This document shows positions 1-10,672 of a DNA stretch of 64,000 nt, piece by piece. The stretch's first letter is position 1. The number at the start of each line of letters is the position of its first letter. Made by a program: the position numbers and the translations under genes. Origin of the DNA: Eudorina sp. 2006-703-Eu-15 (taxonomy: Eukaryota > Chlorophyta > Chlorophyceae > Chlamydomonadales > Volvocaceae); contig BDSI01000023.1 in NCBI GenBank assembly GCA_003117195.1, positions 186,001 through 250,000 of the forward strand. Reading direction: 5' to 3'. The notes beneath the pieces were generated by a model. It was not told the DNA's origin, ran no database searches, and worked only from the letters and a program-made list of their open reading frames with translations.

Positions 1-59
1 GCCGACCTCCCCGGCCCGGCCGAGGCCCTAACCGTAGATCAAGCTGCCTGCTCCGTTAC

Positions 60-1060
60 CGCGGCATATGCCCCTGCATCGGCTGCTGCGACAGCCCCGC
101 TCCCGGCTCCGTGCCGGTCTGCCGGCTCCGCTGCTGCCGCCCCGCTCCAACCGCAGCGGCTGCGGCAGCAGCACCGGCTGTCATCCGCTGAATTTCTCTC
201 CCATCAGACCTGTCAGCCGCATTCGGACGCACCCCGAGAAAGCATCCGCATCGCCCGCTGCGCTGCGCTGAAGGGGAGCTGCGCCCGAGCGCCGCTCCCG
301 CGCCTCCGCTGCTAGCGCTGGCCGCTCTCGCCCCTCAGCGCTCCTCCCTGATGCTGCACCAGCGGCGGCACCAGGGCCCCCCTCTCCCCACGTCGCTCCC
401 CCTTGATGGGATGGTTACACGTTACACACGTACCAGGGCGGGCCGCGGGCCCTTTTGCCTGGGCGGCAGCCCCACCACCCATCCATATGGGCGACAGCCG
501 CACCTGATCCGGGGAGGGGCTCCGCTGCGCCGCTTTGCCGTGAGCTTTCCCCGGCGCCTCCGACATGGAGCGCCCCTCGCTGCCGGCGTCGTCGAAGTCG
601 TCCCGCTCGTCATCGCTGTTGACACCGTCCGCTGGTTCATTTAAGAAGTTGGCATTGAGACCGGGGTACGCCAAAGAGGATTGGATCACGCGGGAGCCAA
701 CCACGCCGGTCCGGCGCAGGTCCTCCAGCTGACGTTGGGGGGGACCAAGGGTGGCAGCGTGGGTAACACAGGCGATAGAGAGCCCGCCGGTTGGAGGGAG
801 GCGTGTAAGGAACGACAAGTCGGGCAGATGAGCACAGGGGTGAAGCATGCCCCTAGCTACGAGTCCTTGGGTAGCCACGTGCCGCAGAAGATTATGCCGT
901 GCTGGTGTTAATGTTCGCTTTCGCATGCGCAACCGCGTACCGTGAAGACAGGGTCGAGGCTCTGGATTTTTCTCGCATCCTTAGGCTTGTAGATGAAGTG
1001 CAACTGACTCTTAGGCGAAGGCAGGTCATCAAGTTGAGGCAGATGCACCGGCTTTGGCAT
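60..1060 (-). CDS. Unrecognised protein, 5' part of a gene running off the left edge
   Basis: I do not recognise this protein. On the minus strand an ATG at 1060-1058 opens a 40-codon exon (941-1060) that begins MPKPVHLPQLDDLPSPKSQ and ends at a good GTACGC donor. After an intron of about 210 bases, a clean phase-0 exon at 504-728 follows (acceptor CAG at 729-731, donor GTGCGG). It contains the stretch GVVGSRVIQSSLAYPGLNAN and then an acidic, serine-rich tail (SDDERDDFDD, SEGRSMSEA) that looks disordered. A third, weaker exon at 60-187 is Ala/Gln/Arg-rich and ends in phase 2, so the gene must continue beyond base 1. Both clear exons are open in one frame with plausible splice sites, which is why I prefer them to the overlapping plus-strand ORF at 899-1120. 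The first two exons are fairly sure; the third is tentative. Confidence 0.5.
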
Positions 1061-1501
1061 TATGTTCTACCTAGCGATGTGCGATTTCTCAGAGCCAAGC
1101 TATTACCACATCTGGCCTAACAGTACGTAATTAATAAGCTGAGTTATACAGCAAAGTAGACTCGGAGAAACAACGCAATGCTTGGAACCCATCGACAGTG
1201 TTCACGCTTATAACAGGGATACGTTATTGGTCATTTCAAGTCTCAAGTTGAAAGATGAAAGCCGTTACTGGAATTGCAGGCGGTTTGCAGTTTTATGTCG
1301 TACGTAGGTACGGCTTTTAATCTCTGTAAACGATGAGAGGTGTTTGGTTCCCACGGCGAATAATCTAGCTGTTACCCACACTTTGTTACAACACTACAAG
1401 TTTCATTTCTACCTGCCATCCGTACGAAACACCGACGAATCAGAACGCTTGCAGAGCAAATCTCCTTGTATTGCTACCGGATACATCCGTCACAAACGAG
1501 T
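1061..1501. promoter_or_regulatory. Shared upstream region of a divergent gene pair
   Basis: These 441 bases separate the start codons of the minus-strand unknown gene and the plus-strand cyclophilin. They must hold both 5' UTRs and both promoters, so a bidirectional promoter is inferred. The stretch is AT-richer than the flanking exons. I see no motif that I can assign with confidence. Confidence 0.4.
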
Positions 1502-4500
1502 ATGGCCGGCAATATCTCTCAAGTTATCAGCGGGCGACGATTTAATCGCGCGTGCTTTCGCGCTCACGCGTTGTCGAACGGCAGTCGCGTCGCCCCGCGA
1601 TGCAGGACTGTTGCCCCCGGCACTCCGCGCGAGCGCTCAGAATCACAACTCCAGAACATCGATCGGCGCCAGGTCATCTCAGCGCTGCTTGCGAGCGCGC
1701 TACTGCTTCCCTCGCGTCCGACGCTGGCCGAGGAATCCGAAGTTGCGCTGGAGACAAGCCCTGAAGCGGCCGCCGTAGAATCAGAGCTCACGGCGGCGGA
1801 GACGCCTATTGCATCTGACGTTGAGGTCGCGGAGGTGCCCAGCCCCTCGCCACCTGAGGAGCCCGCTGTCGCCCCGGAGCCCAATACCAGCGCCCCAGCA
1901 GCATCAGTGGCCAGCGCACCCACAAAGGTGGGCCTGAACAGCCTAAATGCGGGCGGCGACCGCTTACTCAGACAGATCCTACGGTCACTTCTTGCAGCCA
2001 GACGTGCCGTACCATACAGGCGCGGTATTGCTGTGTAGGCGGTCATACAACTCGCAATATGGGCGGCCATACAACTAGAAATATGGGCGGCGCATTAGAA
2101 ACGAGTGGCATGAATTCATGCATGATATGGGCGGCGCATGAGAAACGAGTGGCATGAATTCATGCGTCGACAAGCAACGGCGTTTGCAGGCGGGACCTAG
2201 CGGGCATGCATGTATGTCTCGGCTCTTGCCTGCAATGCCTTCCCCTTCCTTTTGTCCTCCGAGGTGCTTCGCTTCGTCCGTCTCGCGGCGGTCGCTGCCT
2301 GCAGGTGTTTATGGATGTGGCCATAAATGGCGAGCCCGCGGGTCGGATCACCATCGAGCTTTTCGAGGACGTGCCCGCGGGCGGGTCGCGCTTCGCGCAG
2401 CTGGCGGCGGGTCGCGAGGGCGTCGACTACCGGCTCTCGAAGTTCAATGGCGTGCTGCCGGTAAGGGAGGGTGCATGCTGGAGTGCACCCCGCGCTACGC
2501 CCTGCTGCATCAGCGGGCCATGATGTCTCTAGTGTGTGTTCCCGTGCGCGTCTCATGGCTTGGACCCTTTCTCACGAACGTCGCTCCCTGTTGGTGCTCT
2601 GCGACCTGCCTGACCAGACTTACATCCGCAATGACGGGCTGAGCCGGCTGTCGTACAGTGCGACCGAGATTTCGCCAATTGTCGCCGGCGACTCCCTGGA
2701 GGCCCTGGAGGTGGGCTGGTGGGGTGTCATTCATGCGTCGACCTGGCACGGCACGGACACCACAAGGTGTCGCAAACGGTGCACCTGTGGGGTGCGACAC
2801 TTTCAGTAGCTATTCATGAGTGCTGACCTGCACCTCACAGTGTTTGCGTATCACCCACATCTATGTTTGAGGCGTCTGGAGTGTGGAGCCCCTCAACAGT
2901 CGCACCGAGTGAGCACCGCCCTTACGCCATCTGGTCGGTCTTCTGGCGTTTGTCTCGCAGGCAGAGCTAAGCAATCAGACGCGGCGCCATGACCAGGCCG
3001 GGCTCGTATCCCTGATTGTGCGGGAAAAGGAGGCCAGGTGGGTATGGCCTCACGGCACTCGCTGTCCCTCCTCTGGTCAAACCGAACCCAGGGAGGGTCA
3101 AGGCACGGAAAGGCTGTTTGGTCTTTGAACCAGCGGCCATGTGAGAGGCGAAGCGAAAGGAAGTTGAGGACCACTGGACGAGCTGCGGGCTCCGGTCCTC
3201 AACTTCCTTCCTTCCGCTCCGTCCGTCGCACGGCCTTCGCCGGCGCTGCTGGCGTTATGCGCAACTTCGGGAGGAGGATGCAGCTTCAGGCCGGGCCGAG
3301 CGGCCGACCAGCTGCTAGGGTGCCTGCGAAGCGGGCCGGTGAAGTTGTCGGCAAGGACATGGGCGTCATCGTGTTGGGGGCACCGTATGGGCAACAGCAA
3401 CAGCGTCCGCACACACTCTTTGCCAGCGGCTGACACGCAGCCGACTGCGCATTCATGTCGAACCTCTGCGGCTCCATATCCACATCGGCGCCACTGGATG
3501 GGTTTTTGCTGATGTCCTCTGAGAGCTCCGTGCCGCCCTGATCCTCGACAGGCCGGTGAAGGAACGGCTAGTGGCGCGCGACGGGAAGTTCATCACCGTA
3601 TTGGTGGGTGTTGTTGAATGACAGCAGCTGCGCCTTGGCAGTCTTCGCATCAGCACCGACGTGGTGAATGAATGCCGTGTGCGAAGATTCGCATGCCGTG
3701 TGTGTGTGGGGGGTGACTGGGAAAAGAACCAGCCCGTCTTTGGGGTCAACTCGACACATGACACAGTGTGTAAAGTGTGTAAGTTCTATGCCCGACCTGT
3801 TTCAGCGATGAGCGTGGTCCTATAGATTGAGCGCGGGCCTGCCTGCCGACCGCCGAGGGGATGCCGGTGGCGCGCTCTACGGAGGATATCTAGACGGAGG
3901 GGCCGTGTGCAAGTGTGCAGGCTGCAGCTGGACACGCTTCCCCGGGTTGGCGGGACGATCACTAGCGCTGCTCGCCCCTTGCAGGAGCAAGCGGGTGAGG
4001 CGCCCAACGGGACCCAGTTCACCATCACAACAGCCCCGAGGTAAGGATTTACGCGTGCCTCCAGGGAGCACCCATCGGCCAGGACTGCGGGGCGTCGCGG
4101 CGCACTGGCAAGGATGGCCGAGCATTATCAGCTGGGCTTATTCGCCCGCGTTGGCTTACCCCAAAGCGAGTGACCGAGAGTGACCGGTGAAGCAGGAATG
4201 AATCTAGCCGTACAGCTCCCTGGCCGACACCCCTGCACCTGGCCCTCCGCCTGCTGCTGCTGCCGCTCATGTAGCCCCGACTTGGATGACACCAACCTAA
4301 TTATTGGACGAGTGGTGGAGGGCGACGCGCTGTTGAAGCGGATCGCTGCTCTGCCGGTCAATCGGCCCCGCAACGACAACCCCTACTTCCAGGTCAGGAG
4401 CCTCTTCGGGTATCTTGGGGCGCTAGGTAGCGCGTGCGATAGAAGTATGTGGGCATCCATCACACCGCACGCCGTATAGGCCCTCAAGGACGTTGCAGCG

Positions 4501-4969
4501 CAGTAGCAAGGGTCCTTGCTTTGTCAGATGAGCTTTCCTTGCTCGTTCGACTACCTGGAACCGCCTCACCACACGTGCTGGTGGCTTGGGTGTATTGGGT
4601 GCAGCCCTTCCGGACCGGCATTATCCATGATGTTACAGTGGATTCCGCTGGTCATCGGTGACAGCCGTAGCTTTCTCACCACACACTGCAGAAACGAAAC
4701 CGACATGTAGTGGCGAGGGTGGGCAGTTGGCCTGATGCACTGGTTTGACCCGATAAGGTGCTCATACGCTCACACGCGGACACGCGCCCACACGCCGACG
4801 CCTGCATGCACTTGTAGCTGGCCACAAGCACATCGACCGCCTTGTGTTTTTATACGCCGCGGTGCAGGCTGGCAAGGCGATGGGCGACAAGCGAGCTGTG
4901 ACGGCGGAGCGCGCCTTCTACCGGCCCTTCCAGAAGGTGGTCGTGTCTGGCAGCGGCATCGCCTCGTAG
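1502..4969 (+). CDS. Thylakoid-lumen cyclophilin-like protein (CYP26-2/CYP28 type)
   Basis: Eight exons: 1502-1927, 2305-2460, 2618-2710, 2961-3037, 3552-3603, 3985-4040, 4275-4392, 4868-4969; 359 residues. The N-terminus is a basic, Ser/Ala/Arg-rich chloroplast transit peptide. A twin-arginine signal follows (RR at residues 55-56, hydrophobic core about 59-70, likely cut after TLA near 76), so the mature protein should enter the thylakoid lumen by the Tat route. A Pro/Glu/Ala linker leads to a diverged cyclophilin fold (about 143-358) with the segments DVAINGEPAGRITIELF, NGTQFTITT and LIIGRVVEGDALLKRI. The exon order and the C-terminal GDKRAVTAERAFYRP resemble Arabidopsis CYP26-2. The catalytic arginine, QGGD loop and histidine of active cyclophilins are not conserved, so prolyl isomerase activity is doubtful. 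The MAG start at 1502 is the first ATG in the exon 1 frame. The role is inferred: a photosystem assembly or scaffold factor, as for lumenal relatives. Confidence 0.88.
2037..2168. repeat. Tandem repeat in cyclophilin intron 1
   Basis: Two nearly identical 44-base units (2081-2124 and 2125-2168) each start ATATGGGCGGCGCAT and carry GAATTCATGC. They are preceded by degenerate units of about 24 bases with GGCGG(C/T)CATACAACT. The repeat is entirely intronic. Confidence 0.8.
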
Positions 4970-5599
4970 ACCCGGGTTGAGACCATCCAACATACTACAC
5001 GGTTTGCGGCGTGGCAGGGACCGGGCAGGAGGCATGCCGCCACCGGTCTCGGTGCGTCTGTCAACGGCGCACTCTGCATGCCGGCAAGCCGGACCACTGC
5101 TCGGCGGTCGGGGTGTCCTCAGAGTCGAGACAGCAGGCTTCGCAGTTGCCCTGCGGCTTTCGGGAAAGAACATTGTCGTTGGGCGCTCAGCGCTGTGCTA
5201 TCCCTGGCGAGCCGGTGTCGCGAGCAGTCATAGGTGCGGCTGTCACGCGTCTCAAGTGGGCCACAGCGTGGTTGCGTCTGAGGGCAGCGGTGACAGCTCC
5301 ACGGGCGAAAGCCGATTATCGATGCGCCTCCTCGGGTTTCACACGCGTTTTTGATGTCACAGCATAATTGATTCTGGAGGGCCTTTGCTGGCTGTATGTT
5401 CGTAACTGCGCCTATCAGCTTGGTCGGATGGCTCTGGCTGTTCCCCATGAACAGGGTGGACCCCTGTTAGAGTGGGTGCGGGGTGTGCTTCGGTGCGCTT
5501 GTGGAGCCTGTCCGGTGCGACACGATGTGTGGTGCGGTTTCGTTTTTCCAGTGTGTGGCGAGGAGGCCACGGCTGTCACCGAGGACCCACGGGATCCAC

Positions 5600-5604
5600 T
5601 GTAA
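5600..5604 (+). promoter_or_regulatory. Candidate poly(A) signal TGTAA of the cyclophilin gene
   Basis: TGTAA lies about 630 bases after the cyclophilin stop codon. This pentamer is the usual polyadenylation signal in volvocine algae. The 3' UTR would be 4970 to roughly 5620. Confidence 0.4.
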
Positions 5605-5615
5605 CATCGTTAATG

Positions 5616-7769
5616 ATGGTCGGACCGTGGGGTCGCCCGGAGGTGCCCACTGCCCAGCCTCTTCACGGCACGATGAGCTGCATGAGATCGACCAATGCGC
5701 GCCTTAATGGCGCGGCCTTCCCGTCGCAGGGTGGGCAAGTGGCCTCGGCTGTCACGGTTGCTTTGAGGGCGCGCTTTGACATGGGTCATGGATTGTCAAC
5801 GTTGAGGCAGCCTGGGGCAGTCCGTGCAGATGAAGTAAGGCCTTAGCACGGCATCGGGGGTAGGTGCCTGGCCAGAGATGCACGACCGCATGAAAAAGCG
5901 GGTGGCAGGGGCTGCACTGGATGCGGATCCGACACACTGGCGCAAAGATCAGCACAGAAATATCATTTGACATCTTAGACGTTGAGAACGTGTACGGGAT
6001 GCATGGAAAGACTCATGCCACCACGTGCCATCCACGAAACAACCTGCAACCATCAAACCTTCAAATTGTGTTTTCAAGGACCTCGTTGTTTCAGCCAGAA
6101 ACTGTCTGTTAAAGTAATGATCTTATAACGTTTTAGCACCTGGGATACCGTATAATAGTTATGCTGGTATCATGCCTTACGCTGCACTGTGTGACTCATC
6201 TTCAGCTATTCGGGGAAATTTCCCAAAGAATTGCATAGCACAATTTCTTATCAGTATCAATTTCACTGTTTTTGTCATTGCAAGGCACCGGCGACCGGTA
6301 CTTGTATGCTTGACTGATTCGACGGCAGGATGCGACAGAGCGACAGTTTTACACGTGGTTTTCGTCCATGAGATACCAAGCCCCACAACCCAGATTGCAC
6401 CATGCGTGTCAATGTGCAAACAAGACAGCCGCGCGTGACGGCAGGTGACGATTATCGCAGCCGTACATGACGACGGACACGACCGATAATTGTGTCTTGC
6501 TGTCGGATCCCGTAGTGAACGACGCTGCTGTAGGAGGCTGAAGTCCAAATTGTCGTATCTGCCAAATGCGTTATGCTTGGATTCAAGGATATGGCTATGC
6601 AGTTTGTTTGTCCCAGGGGACGGAGGGCATCGGCGCTTACTGACTGGGGCATCGCCGTCGCACACATAGGCAGCAGGCAGAGGATTTATGCAAATCAGAT
6701 CCGGCTTTCATGATTTCTGATGGATACATGCGGGAATTGTGCCAGGATTAGGGTATAATGCGGAACCTGGCGGAACAGGGCAGAACCGGCAGAACCGTCC
6801 GTAGAGATGATACCAAGCAGCTTTACATGCAGACCGACAAGCCCGAATATAATGCAAGTTGACGTTAAAGCATTTTTAACAGTTAAAGTAGAGTGAAGGA
6901 GCCCCTTTGGCGACCTGGCGCAAGCCGCGCAAGACCAGCACTGAAGGTTCAGCTGAGCCGATTGAAGCACAATTGCAAGCCCTTGCCTTCCCCCAAAGCC
7001 AGAGTTAGTTGATCTCAGCCGTTGATACCCCGTAATTGCAGCAGGGCCGGCATGCTCCACGCTGCCATCGCTTGAGGTTGTACAACAAGGACCCAGTCTG
7101 GCTTCAGACAACTACAATAGATCAGTTAAAATTATGTATCTTAACAACGGACTATAAATATTCCCGTACTCTGAAATTATCTATCCCTCAAACAGTCTTG
7201 AGAACCAAAGCTGCAAACAGCTCGTTGAAGACTAAAGACCAGGTAAGTCGGAAGCCATTGTTACAAGAACCAATTCATGAACCGGTCTCAGCTAGAGACA
7301 TGTCTGTATTGACGTTTGTTCTTGAATTCGCCGCTGACCGGCATTGCAAGGGAAAGCCTGAATGCGGCTCAAACTGCTGTATAATCAACGTGAATAACAT
7401 CTTATCGATCGTGATAATAATTTATTCATGCAGGAAGGTGAAGAGCGGTTCACCGCAGGTGCTCCGTCTTCTCCCTTTCTCTGTTTTTCCTCGCGCCAAA
7501 GGTCGACAAATACAACGATTGCCACACCTTGTACCCAGGTAACGTTTAGGAATTGATTATATTTTGCTTACTGCCTAGTTCGAGAAGGTACCTTACGTTT
7601 TTCGCGAGGTGTCTCGACTCGACTGCCTCGGTTACACACCCTTCACACTATCCAACATCGCACAACTACTCCTGTTGGGAACGTTTGCAGTATTACGTGT
7701 GACAAGTTGAGGAGTCGTCCACAACGTGCGCCAGTGGAAAACACACACGACTCCCATAACCTCCCCCGG
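5616..7769. other. Gene-poor AT-rich intergenic stretch
   Basis: No exon chain with consistent phase and splice sites could be built here on either strand. The longest ORFs (for example minus 6177-6665 and plus 7036-7542) have no recognisable motifs and no coding-like composition. Base composition is clearly more AT-rich than the flanking genes. The right end, about 7550-7769, is probably the promoter and 5' UTR of the PHD gene. Confidence 0.5.
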
Positions 7770-9918
7770 ATGGAAGCCGCTGATCCACCTGCCAAGAGGC
7801 AACGGAAAGAACCAGCTTGGAAAGCTGGGTTTGTCGATCCCAGCAAGTGGAAAGATATCAAAGATGGGATGGTAGCCGTCTCAGCTGCAGCAGCAGCAGC
7901 TGCAGCCCAATCAGGCGCAGCCCAGGAAGGCGACGGCCAGCAACGCACGGGCGGAGCAAGTCCGTCGGCTGCTGACGGTGGGGATGACGAGTCAGCCACC
8001 AAGGTTCTCTCATCTCGACCTCTGGATTTCAACCGCGCGGAAGTGACGGTGTTGCACAAAGGTCGTCGGTACCGCGGTATTGTGGAGCGCACTGGCCTGC
8101 CGCAAAGCATTGGAGTGGCGACACAGGTGCGCTTCTGCAGGCTATACCCGGATTAATGGCACGAGGGCCTGAACATAGCTCTCACAATTGTCGTGAATGA
8201 TGGTCGTCTGGCGGAGAGGGTGGGGTCCTGGCGTGCACTTGGTTACATGCACGGGCAGGCGAGGGTGTACCCGGGGAACGTGGTCCCGCATATCGCACGA
8301 TGGTTCCCTGGGTAAGTGACGCACGTGGCGCAGGCTTTGGTTTCGGGAATGCTGCTGACGGGGCTGCGGTTTCCCGATAAGGTTTCGCTGGAGTAGGCAT
8401 CGAATTTCCACCAGCTAGGCGGTTGGGCTTGCAGCATCCCACGTGTGGGAATTGAATGAATGCAGCCCGGGTCACCCTGAGTAATGTCGCACCGGCCAGG
8501 CCATATAGGTTCATTCTCGAGGGCATACGGCTCGTGCTTTTATTGTTCGTTGTGGCGCAGGTGACGAAGGAGGAGCTCGCGGCCATAGCTGCAGCGCCCC
8601 CGCACGGGGAGAACCCTAGCAACATGTGCGCACTGTGCAATACGGCGCTGGAGGTCGCGCCCGTACACGGTAGGTCACCATCCGCTTGTGCTATGTGCTA
8701 CAGCACAGGCCCTTGCGCCTCTCCGTATTTTTAAATGGCTTTCGGATTGGAGATGCGCAAAGCGCTGTCAAGGCACGTTGTCGCGACATCCGCCTAATTG
8801 CTCTGCAGCGATATGTCTTAGCAAGGCATGCTCGCACAGGCGCGTTACCCAAGTGAGGGGTTGCTTCCGTGAAGCAGGCCTGTCGTAGGTATTGCACGCG
8901 TCCAGTTTTGGGTTCCGGCATTGGTTCCTCCGTTCCTTCCGGCTGGCAGGCATCTCCGACGACAAGGCGAACTGGTACCTCAAGGTGCGCATCACCTCCA
9001 ACTGGATCGCCAGGGTGCACCTGCAGTGCGGCATCTGGTGCCCGGAATGCAAGGAGGACCCTTTCGTGCCGGGATACTACGTAAGTGGGCCTCGGCGGGG
9101 GTCGCCTGGCGTGTTTGTAAGGAAACGTACAACTGAGTGTGTGCAGGGGTGCGCAGGCGAAGTGGAGCGCGCCTGTGCGAGCTTCCGACCCGGTGTTAAG
9201 CAAATCCTTGTGTCCGAACTATGTCCGCAGTGTGAATGACCCCGGCTGCTGCCTGAACGTGCCTCGTCTTGGCGCTGCGCGCTCACCCAGCCTGTGCTCC
9301 GCTCAATTGCCCGCTCTTACGCCCCACAGCACCACATGGGCCCAGCGGTGCGGCGAGGGCGCGCGCTGCGCTGCAAAGACTGCAAACAGCGTGGTGCCAC
9401 AGTGGGGTGCTTCCAGGAGGGCTGCCCCGCTGTGTACCACCTGACCTGCGCGGTCAGCAGCGGCTGTGCGTTCAACGTAAGTGCTGGGGGCGGGGTGTCT
9501 GTGGGGGTCGCGAAATTCCCACGACTTGTCGGTGAATGAGTTGGTGTTCGTAAGGTCTAAACCCCTGGCAGGATCACTAGCGCGTGCGAAATCCAGGTGG
9601 TGGTACGCGCCAGAGCAGCCTGTACAACTTGGTTCGGCGGGTGTTGTTTGTTATTGAAGTGCATGGCTTTACATGGGTCACGAGCGCGCACATGATCGCT
9701 TGCATGAGTTGCAGCTTGTGAATCAGCATCAACAGTTGCAGCATCACTGATGGTTACTGAATCCATTATGTTTCGTCTGGCGTCAAGCCACATGTTTGGC
9801 ATGGCATCGATCGGCCGCGCGGCGAAATGGCGTCACCCCTCAACGCTCCCCAACCCGGCGGTTTACAACTGTGCAGGAGAAGACAATGGAAGTCTGGTGC
9901 CCGCACCACATCCGTTAA
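7770..9918 (+). CDS. Extended PHD-finger (ePHD / zf-HC5HC2H) protein
   Basis: Five exons: 7770-8126, 8561-8669, 8950-9080, 9330-9476, 9877-9918; 261 residues. The first ATG of exon 1 (MEAADPPAKRQRKEP) gives a basic, nuclear-localisation-like N-terminus. The segment WKAGFVDPSKWKDIKDG, an Ala-rich linker and a short segment around GRRYRGIVERTGL follow. The second half is an extended PHD module: CALC, then VHLQCGIWCPEC, CKDC, GCFQEGC, VYHLTC and a closing WCPHH. This matches the two-zinc-knuckle C2HC plus PHD layout of ePHD proteins, which bind histones or DNA in chromatin complexes. The protein stops five residues after the last tryptophan, so the ePHD is C-terminal and there is no visible SET, bromo or other catalytic domain. 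The next gene downstream is also a chromatin gene. The family is certain; the target is unknown. Confidence 0.85.
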
Positions 9919-10672
9919 AATTATGATGCAGCGGCCAAGCATGGAGCTTTCTCAGTGTAGACTGTGCGTGTAGACTGTGCTTGTTTCGGTTGCGGGCAGT
10001 ACAGCCGTCAACGTGCTAGTGTGCGACCGCATTTGACCCGCAGGCATCTCATAATCTGCATGAGGAATTAGGGAATTTGAATCTGAATTTCTCCTTAAAT
10101 TTTAACGCACCCTGCTGTAGCTTTGTGACTAGGTGCGTTTGCACTGTGCGAACGGATTGAATTTAATGAACCACTTCTTGTTTGAAGCGCATAGGAAGTT
10201 GCCTGGGGACCGGAAGGCCTTGCGAGGACTTGGCGTGTGACGTCGGAAGCAACCGTTGTTCCAGGGTTGCAAGCTGAATTGATGGACTGCATGCTTGGGA
10301 GCAGAGATGCATTGCTGGTGTGATGTTATTCAATGTGCCAAGAGTGTCATTCTTGGCCCTGGCCGATTTTGCAAAAACAATCGAAATTGTTGGTATCGTC
10401 GTTTGTGTTTGGCCGGCGTTTGGGCGCCTGTGGCACCGACCCCCACACGGCCGCGTGCGTCTAGGCACTTGCAATCGTAAATAATTTATATGGTTATTCT
10501 GTTTGCAATTACTTTCACTTTCCTTGCTGTGACCTCGGCGCTCTTAGGATCTGCACCATAACCTGGTTTTCAGCACGGGATGATGCAGCAGATGCGATAT
10601 TGTTGGAGCTCCTGACAGCTGATTAAGTAGGTGAAGCTTTCTCGGAGAGGGCTGGCCGGAAAACAGGACCCC
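9919..10672. other. Intergenic region between PHD and RINGLET-like genes
   Basis: This holds the PHD-gene 3' UTR and the promoter of the homeobox-DDT gene. No supported exon was seen. A short direct repeat, GTGTAGACTGTGC twice, lies at about 9955-9982. No exact TGTAA was found; CGTAAATAATTTA at about 10476-10488 is the closest AT-rich candidate. Confidence 0.4.

Noticed and set aside
899..1120. Plus-strand ORF of 73 codons near the left edge
   Set aside because: The minus strand of the same bases gives a clean ATG, coding-like exon and donor that chain with the next exon; the plus ORF is its shadow.
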